Source of the DNA: JAFMJV01 sp963800275
Lineage (GTDB): Bacteria > Chloroflexota > Limnocylindria > Limnocylindrales > CSP1-4
Length of the DNA: 64,000 nucleotides
Assembly (NCBI GenBank): GCA_963800275.1
Contig: CAWDAI010000007.1
Span: 434,001 to 498,000, forward strand
Reading direction: 5' to 3'
Under the pieces are notes generated by a model. The model worked only from the letters and a program-made list of their open reading frames with translations, was not told the DNA's origin and did not search any database. This document shows, piece by piece, positions 59,260 through 64,000 of this stretch. Made by a program: the position numbers and the translations under genes. Every line of letters begins with the position of its first letter. Within the stretch, counting starts at the first letter, position 1.

Positions 59260-60529
59260 GGCGCCGATCTTCGTGGTCGGGATCGCCCGGTCCGGGACGA
59301 CCCTGCTATCGGCCATGCTCTCGGCCCATCCACGGCTCGACTGCGGACCGGAGTCGCGTTTCTTCGCCCGCTATCGCCACCTCGGCGCACCGCAGCGCGA
59401 ACGGCTCCTGGACCCCATGGTCTGGCCGCGGCCGGCGGTCGACTTCATGGCCTCGCTGCGCAATCAGGGCCACCCCATCACCGATCTCTTCGGGCTGAGC
59501 CTGCCCGAGATCGGGACGTACCTGCTCGGACGGGAGCCGTCGGTCGCGGCCATGCTCGAGTCGCTGACCGTGCTCCACGCCCGGCGGGCTGGAGCCGCGC
59601 GCTGGATCGAGAAGACCCCGCGTCACCTGCTCATGGCCGACACGCTGCGCGCCCTCTGGCCGGACGCCGCCATCGTACGCATCGTGCGCGATCCCCGGGA
59701 CGTGGCCCTGTCCCTGGCGCGCGTGCCTTTCGCCAAGGAGTCGGTGGTGGGCAACCTCGTGCGCATCGACGAGGATGACCGCGCCTCGCGGGAGCGCATC
59801 GAGTCGGATCCACGGGCGATGACGCTGCGCTACGAGGACCTGGTGACCGAGCCCGAACGCGAGCTCCGTCGCCTGTGTGCCTTCATCGATGAGGAGTACG
59901 ACCCGGCCATGCTCGATAGGCGCGCCACCGCCGGCTCGGTCGCGGCCGAGCACGAGTGGTGGAAGGAGTCGGTGGCCGGCCCGCTGAGCACCGCGGGCAT
60001 CGGCCGTTGGCAGCGCGAGATGTCGGCCGACGCGAGACGGTTCGCAGCCCTGCACCTCGCGGGTCACCTGCGGGCCCACGGCTACGAAGGGGCCGAGGAT
60101 GCCCGGCGCGAGGTGGCGCTGGTGCCGGTCGGCGCCGCGGTCGGCCCCCACAACGAGGGCCTGCTGCTGGAGCTCGCGCGGCGTCGGATGGTGGTGGCGC
60201 GGCCGTCGCCAGCGGGGCTGCGCTCGCTGCGGGCAGCGCAGGCGGAGGACCGGCTCCTCTTCCTGGGCACGCGCGGCCAGCTCGATCCTGCTCGCGGTGC
60301 CTCGACCACGCGGCGCGTGCTGATCACTGGCGCGACCCTCGCGGGGCTGCTGCTGCGGCGGCTGCAGGGTCATCCGCTCCCGTGGCTGCGGCGGGTGACC
60401 CTGCGACCCAAGCGGGCCGCGGACCCGGCCGAGCGCCTGCTGGCCCTCGGCTTGCGGCTGCTCAGCCGGCAGGTATCGCTGCCCGATGTGCCGGCCCTGC
60501 TCGACGACGGCCCCTCCGAGCGCCGCTAG
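59252..60529 (+). CDS. Sulfotransferase, tandem pair B, second gene (intact)
   Basis: 425-residue intact paralogue of the broken gene before it. Residues 1-290: FVVGIARSGTTLLSAMLSAH (5'-phosphosulfate loop), WIEKTPRHLLMADTLRALWP and RIVRDPRDVALSLARVPFA (3'-phosphate region), then HEWWKESVAGPL. Residues ~290-425 are the extra domain shared only with the neighbour. It probably sulfates a component of the surface glycan. ATG 59252 is preferred over an in-frame ATG at 59216, which adds a non-conserved tail. Confidence 0.87.
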   Translation: MAEAPIFVVGIARSGTTLLSAMLSAHPRLDCGPESRFFARYRHLGAPQRERLLDPMVWPRPAVDFMASLRNQGHPITDLFGLSLPEIGTYLLGREPSVAAMLESLTVLHARRAGAARWIEKTPRHLLMADTLRALWPDAAIVRIVRDPRDVALSLARVPFAKESVVGNLVRIDEDDRASRERIESDPRAMTLRYEDLVTEPERELRRLCAFIDEEYDPAMLDRRATAGSVAAEHEWWKESVAGPLSTAGIGRWQREMSADARRFAALHLAGHLRAHGYEGAEDARREVALVPVGAAVGPHNEGLLLELARRRMVVARPSPAGLRSLRAAQAEDRLLFLGTRGQLDPARGASTTRRVLITGATLAGLLLRRLQGHPLPWLRRVTLRPKRAADPAERLLALGLRLLSRQVSLPDVPALLDDGPSERR

Positions 60530-60532
60530 ACT
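60527..60532 (+). promoter_or_regulatory. TANNNT -10-like hexamer of rmlB
   Basis: TAGACT overlaps the stop TAG of the sulfotransferase and ends 6 nt before ATG 60539; leaderless arrangement. Confidence 0.5.
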
Positions 60533-60538
60533 CCGGCC

Positions 60539-61585
60539 ATGCGCATCCTCGTCACCGGCGGCGCCGGCTTCATCGGCTCGACCTTCGTCCATCGGCGCCT
60601 GGCTGCCAGCGAGGACAGCATCATCGTCGTCGACAAGCTGACCTACGCCGGCAACCCGGCCAACCTCGCCGGCCTCGCGGATGACCCGGCGCTGGCTGGG
60701 CGCTATCGCTTCGTGCACGCGGACATCGCCGACGAGGAGCACATGCAGGAGCTGGCCGGCGAGGTCGATGCCATCGTCAACTTCGCGGCCGAATCACACG
60801 TCGACCGCTCCATCCTCGAGCCGACCGCCTTCCTCCACACCGGCGTGATGGGCGTCTACTCGCTGCTGGAGGCCGCCCGTACCGAGGCCGCTCGCCGGGA
60901 CGGCCGCTTCCGCCTGCTGCAGGTGTCCACCGACGAGGTCTACGGCCCCGTGCCGGAGGGCCTGTCCGTGGAGAGCGATCCCATCCGCCCGACCTCGCCC
61001 TACAGCGCGGCCAAGGCTGCCGGCGAGCACCTGGTGGCGGCCTACCACGAGACCTATGGCCTTGACACGGTCATCACGCGTGGCGCCAACACCTACGGCC
61101 CGGCCCAGTATCCCGAGAAGCTCATACCGCTCTTCGTGACCAATGCGCTCGATGACCAGCCGCTGCCCATGTACGGCGATGGCCTGCAGCGACGCGACTG
61201 GCTGTACGTGGCCGACCACGCCGACGGCATCGCGACCGCCCTCGACGCCGGGGCACCCGGCGCTGCCTACAACATCCCCGGCGACGGGGTCGAACGTCCC
61301 AACCGGGCCGTGACCGAGGCCATCCTCGAGCAGCTGGGCAAGCCCTGGTCGCTCGTGCGCACCGTGCCCGACCGGCCCGGCCACGACCGACGCTACGCGC
61401 TCGACGGCTCGCGCCTGCGGAGCCTCGGCTGGTCGCCGGCGGTGACCTTCGAGGACGGCATCGCGCGCACGGTCGATTGGTACGCCGCCAACCGCTCGTG
61501 GTGGGAGCCCATCAAGTCGGGTGACTGGGACGAGTACTACCGCGCGCAATACGCGTGGCGCCTCGAGCGGTCGACCGAGGCCTAG
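60539..61585 (+). CDS. rmlB: dTDP-glucose 4,6-dehydratase
   Basis: 348-residue short-chain extended dehydratase. ILVTGGAGFIGSTFVHRRL, FAAESHVDRSI, the STDEVYGPV motif with catalytic Asp/Glu, the SPYSAAKAAGEHLV (YXXXK-type) and RGANTYGPAQYPEKLIPLFV. It makes dTDP-4-keto-6-deoxyglucose, precursor of rhamnose and other deoxy sugars; rmlA, rmlC and rmlD are not in the window. Confidence 0.94.
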   Translation: MRILVTGGAGFIGSTFVHRRLAASEDSIIVVDKLTYAGNPANLAGLADDPALAGRYRFVHADIADEEHMQELAGEVDAIVNFAAESHVDRSILEPTAFLHTGVMGVYSLLEAARTEAARRDGRFRLLQVSTDEVYGPVPEGLSVESDPIRPTSPYSAAKAAGEHLVAAYHETYGLDTVITRGANTYGPAQYPEKLIPLFVTNALDDQPLPMYGDGLQRRDWLYVADHADGIATALDAGAPGAAYNIPGDGVERPNRAVTEAILEQLGKPWSLVRTVPDRPGHDRRYALDGSRLRSLGWSPAVTFEDGIARTVDWYAANRSWWEPIKSGDWDEYYRAQYAWRLERSTEA

Positions 61586-61610
61586 GTCGGTTCGAACCGG
61601 CCTGACACGC

Positions 61611-61616
61611 TAGACT
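61611..61616 (+). promoter_or_regulatory. Possible -10 of the foldase gene
   Basis: TAGACT about 90 nt before ATG 61707. It lies just after a 12-bp palindrome, CGGTTCGAACCG. Confidence 0.35.
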
Positions 61617-61706
61617 TCGGCGTCGCGGAGCAGTGTCGGGACCACCCCCCAGCGCGCCACTGTCGCCACGCACCCGGGACAGACCACATCGGAGCATCGA
61701 CCTCGT

Positions 61707-63512
61707 ATGACCTCGCCGAAAGAACCGCCCAAGGCGTCCTTCCGCCAGCGCCTCAGCACCCGGCTCGCCACCGATTCGCGCGGCCGCCACTTCGACGCCG
61801 AAGACCGGCACACGCGAAACGTGACGTGGGCGTTCTACGGACTCATCGTGGTCATCGCGGTCATCATCATCGGTGGCGTCGTCTACGGCTTCTGGGAGTC
61901 CAACCTCAAGCCGGTGGCCACCGTCGCGGGGACCGACATCGGACGTGGCCAGCTGGACGACCGCACCAAGCTGCTCGAGTTTCGTGCCGACCGCGCCGCC
62001 CAGCTGACCCAGGCGGCCCTCGCAGACGGCACCATCGAGGCCGACCTGGCCAACCGTCGCTTCACCATCGCCGATGCCGAGCGGCCGACCAGCGCCAGCG
62101 ACACGCTCAATGGCACCGCCACCCTGCCCGGCCTGGTCGAGCTGGTCTTCCAGAAGCAGCTGGCCGAGCAGGAAGGCGTGACCCTCACCGACGAGGAGCT
62201 GCAGGCAGCGCTGGATGCCGACGGCACGTTCGCCGAGGCCCGCAAGGTGGACGCCATCATCGTCTCCACCGACGAGCTCGACCAGGGCCAGCCCGCCACC
62301 GCCGCCAGCCTGGCCGACGCGCGCGAGCGGGCCGCCGCCGCGGTCGAGGCCCTGCGGGCCGGTGGTGACCCCGCCGAGATCGCGGACACCTACGGCCCGG
62401 CCCAGAACCAGACCGCCTGGATCACCTATGACGACCTCTCCGACACCGAGTGGGCCGATCGCATCTTCGCCGCGGCCGAGGGCGACGTGACCGAGCCCGT
62501 CGAGGACAGCGACGGCTATCAGCTGATCGCGCACGTCACGGGTATCGCCCCGGAGCAGCCCGACCCCGGCTTCACCGAGGCCGTCGACAGCGCGGTGGGC
62601 GAGGTTGTCCACCGCCGCAACGTGGAGCTGGAGGCGACCGCCGAGAAGCTCAAGCAGAAGGTCGCCGACGAGGCCGTGGCCGAGACGTACGACCAGGTCC
62701 AGCTGGCAGAGATCTTCATCGAGCGCAGCGCCGCCAGCACCGACGACACCGCCGGCGAGGCTCGTGCCAGCCACATCCTCTACGCCCCCGAGACCCCGCT
62801 CGATGCCGATGGCAACCCCACCGCCGTGGCCGACCTGCCGGCCGACGACCCGGCCTGGGCTGCAGCCGAGGCCGAGGCCCAGGCCGCGGCCGATGAGCTG
62901 CGCGCCATCACCGACGTGGACGAGCGCGTGGCTGCGTTCGCCGAGCGGGCCAGGACGGACAGCGACGGCCCCACCGGGCCCAACGGCGGCGACCTCGGCT
63001 GGTTCCCGCGCTCGGCCATGGTCAGCGAGTTCAGCGACGCCATCTGGGACAACACCGATCCGCAGCACGGCGACATCCTCGGACCCGTCAAGACCCAGTT
63101 CGGCTGGCACGTCATCCTCTTCGACGCCTTCCGCTCGTCACTCGACGTACGCCTGGCCGAAGTGCAGGCGGCGCTTGCCGCTGACGGTGCCGATTTCGCG
63201 GCCGTGGCGCAGGAGTACTCCGATGGGCCGACGGCAGCCGAAGGAGGCGAGCTCGGCTGGCGGGTGGAGGACTTCCTCGATGACGCCACCTTCCTTGCGC
63301 TCAGCGATGTCGACGTGGGTGAGACCACCGAGCCGGTCGATGGCGGCGACGGCTATCGCATCTACCTCAAGGAAGCGGAGGAGGCCCGCCCGCTGACCGA
63401 GGCCGACGCCGCCACGGTCCGCGCCACCGCGTTCAGCGACTGGTTCGACGAGCTCTACTCGGAGGCCCAGAACGACGGCACCATCACGGTCAGCGATCCG
63501 GTCGATGGCTGA
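61707..63512 (+). CDS. Membrane-anchored SurA/PrsA-type peptidyl-prolyl isomerase
   Basis: 601-residue extracytoplasmic foldase. A basic cytosolic head of ~40 residues and one membrane helix (WAFYGLIVVIAVIIIGGVVYG) are followed by a SurA-N-like helical region and at least two parvulin-type domains, the clearest at ARASHILYAPETPLDAD to FGWHVILFDAF with GGDLGWFPRSAMVSEFSDA and GELGWRVEDFLDDATFL. It helps exported proteins fold. The stop overlaps the cysC start by 8 nt, so the two are co-transcribed. Confidence 0.88.
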   Translation: MTSPKEPPKASFRQRLSTRLATDSRGRHFDAEDRHTRNVTWAFYGLIVVIAVIIIGGVVYGFWESNLKPVATVAGTDIGRGQLDDRTKLLEFRADRAAQLTQAALADGTIEADLANRRFTIADAERPTSASDTLNGTATLPGLVELVFQKQLAEQEGVTLTDEELQAALDADGTFAEARKVDAIIVSTDELDQGQPATAASLADARERAAAAVEALRAGGDPAEIADTYGPAQNQTAWITYDDLSDTEWADRIFAAAEGDVTEPVEDSDGYQLIAHVTGIAPEQPDPGFTEAVDSAVGEVVHRRNVELEATAEKLKQKVADEAVAETYDQVQLAEIFIERSAASTDDTAGEARASHILYAPETPLDADGNPTAVADLPADDPAWAAAEAEAQAAADELRAITDVDERVAAFAERARTDSDGPTGPNGGDLGWFPRSAMVSEFSDAIWDNTDPQHGDILGPVKTQFGWHVILFDAFRSSLDVRLAEVQAALAADGADFAAVAQEYSDGPTAAEGGELGWRVEDFLDDATFLALSDVDVGETTEPVDGGDGYRIYLKEAEEARPLTEADAATVRATAFSDWFDELYSEAQNDGTITVSDPVDG

Positions 63513-64000
63513 GGCAGGGCGCGGCGCCTGCGTCTGGTTCACGGGCCTCTCGGGCTCGGGCAAGTCGACCACCGCGGAGGCCCTGGTGCCGCTGCTGGAA
63601 GCCCGTGGCCGCACGGTGACCGTCCTCGACGGTGATGTCGTGCGCACGCACCTGACGGAAGGCCTGGGCTTCAGCCGGGCCGATCGCGACACCAACGTCC
63701 GGCGCGTGGGCTACGTGGCCGCTGAGATCGCGCGTCACGGTGGCCTGGTCGTGGCCGCCCTGGTCAGCCCCTACCGCGCCGCGCGGGCAGAGGTGCGCGA
63801 GATGGTGGGCGACGACTACATCGAGGTCTTCGTGGACACGCCGCTCGCGGTCGTGGAAGAGCGCGACGTCAAGGGCTGGTACGCCAAGGCTCGGGCCGGC
63901 GAGGTCAAGGAGTTCACCGGCGTCTCCGACCCCTACGAGCCACCGACCGATCCCGAGCTGACCTTGCTCACCACGGACACCACGCCCGAGGCCAACGCGC
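63505..64000 (+). CDS. cysC: Adenylylsulfate (APS) kinase, cut by window edge
   Basis: APS kinase, seen for 165 residues; it makes PAPS, the donor used by sulfotransferases, from APS and ATP. P-loop FTGLSGSGKSTTAEALVPLL, TVLDGDVVRTHLTEGLGFS, RADRDTNVRRVGYVAAEIAR, and the C-terminal KARAGEVKEFTGVSDPYEPP. It is not visible whether an ATP-sulfurylase domain follows. It lies after four sulfotransferases in the same 11 kb and may feed them. Confidence 0.93.
   Translation, partial: MAEAGRGACVWFTGLSGSGKSTTAEALVPLLEARGRTVTVLDGDVVRTHLTEGLGFSRADRDTNVRRVGYVAAEIARHGGLVVAALVSPYRAARAEVREMVGDDYIEVFVDTPLAVVEERDVKGWYAKARAGEVKEFTGVSDPYEPPTDPELTLLTTDTTPEANA

Noticed and set aside
61586..61612. GGTTCGAACC resembling a tRNA T-arm
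   Set aside because: It is a simple palindrome; no anticodon arm, D-arm or acceptor stem can be built around it, and the upstream sequence is rmlB coding.

Overview
The window is a gene-dense, very GC-rich (roughly 70%) bacterial chromosome segment. It carries about 58 protein genes. I saw no rRNA, tRNA, CRISPR array, transposase, integrase or phage gene, and no stretch over 300 bases without a gene. The mix suggests Chloroflexota, perhaps the Limnocylindria/Ellin6529 branch, or less likely another high-GC monoderm-like lineage: a GuaB3-type IMP dehydrogenase paralogue, a Ycf45-like AAA/R3H ATPase, GT81 glucosylglycerate-type enzymes, TauE with DUF1634, mreBC, no LPS genes, and many genes that appear leaderless. 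This placement is inference.

Layout. 0-2 kb: sugar ABC transporter (cut permease plus binding protein). 2.1-6.9 kb: PAS protein/metallo-beta-lactamase pair and hydantoinase/oxoprolinase subunits A and B. 6.9-12.2 kb: methyltransferase, sorbitol-type dehydrogenase, an unknown protein, aromatic aminotransferase, TauE/SafE permease plus DUF1634. 12.2-17.6 kb (minus): operon of a GT81-like glycosyltransferase, a double-USP/glucosyl-3-phosphoglycerate synthase fusion, glycerate kinase and endonuclease III; it looks like compatible-solute (glucosylglycerate) synthesis. 17.7-23.2 kb (minus, one plus gene): ligase-fold protein without the catalytic lysine, GalE, TPR protein, CCA-adding enzyme, HNH nuclease and a degenerate EAL protein. 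23.4-29 kb: PdxS/PdxT, an acetyltransferase-like protein, a frameshifted R3H ATPase and thymidylate kinase. 29-37 kb: GGDEF protein, threonine dehydratase, GuaB3, a secreted BNR-repeat protein, DmpA-type peptidase and GuaA. 37-44.6 kb: zinc-ribbon membrane protein, CAAX protease, RadC, MreB, MreC and a large secreted protein.

44.7-64 kb is a cell-surface polysaccharide region: polyprenol-phosphate sugar synthase, four further glycosyltransferase-like proteins, UDP-HexNAc epimerase and dehydrogenase, ABC-2 exporter, dTDP-glucose dehydratase, four sulfotransferases in two tandem pairs, a foldase, and at the edge CysC, the kinase that makes the sulfate donor PAPS. Together they suggest an exported, sulfated glycan.

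Two patterns recur. First, at least ten genes have a TANNNT -10-like hexamer ending only 6-7 nt before the start codon and no Shine-Dalgarno, the signature of leaderless transcripts. Second, three otherwise intact genes (hyuB, the R3H ATPase, one sulfotransferase) are each broken by what looks like one inserted base, so assembly error must be considered before calling pseudogenes.
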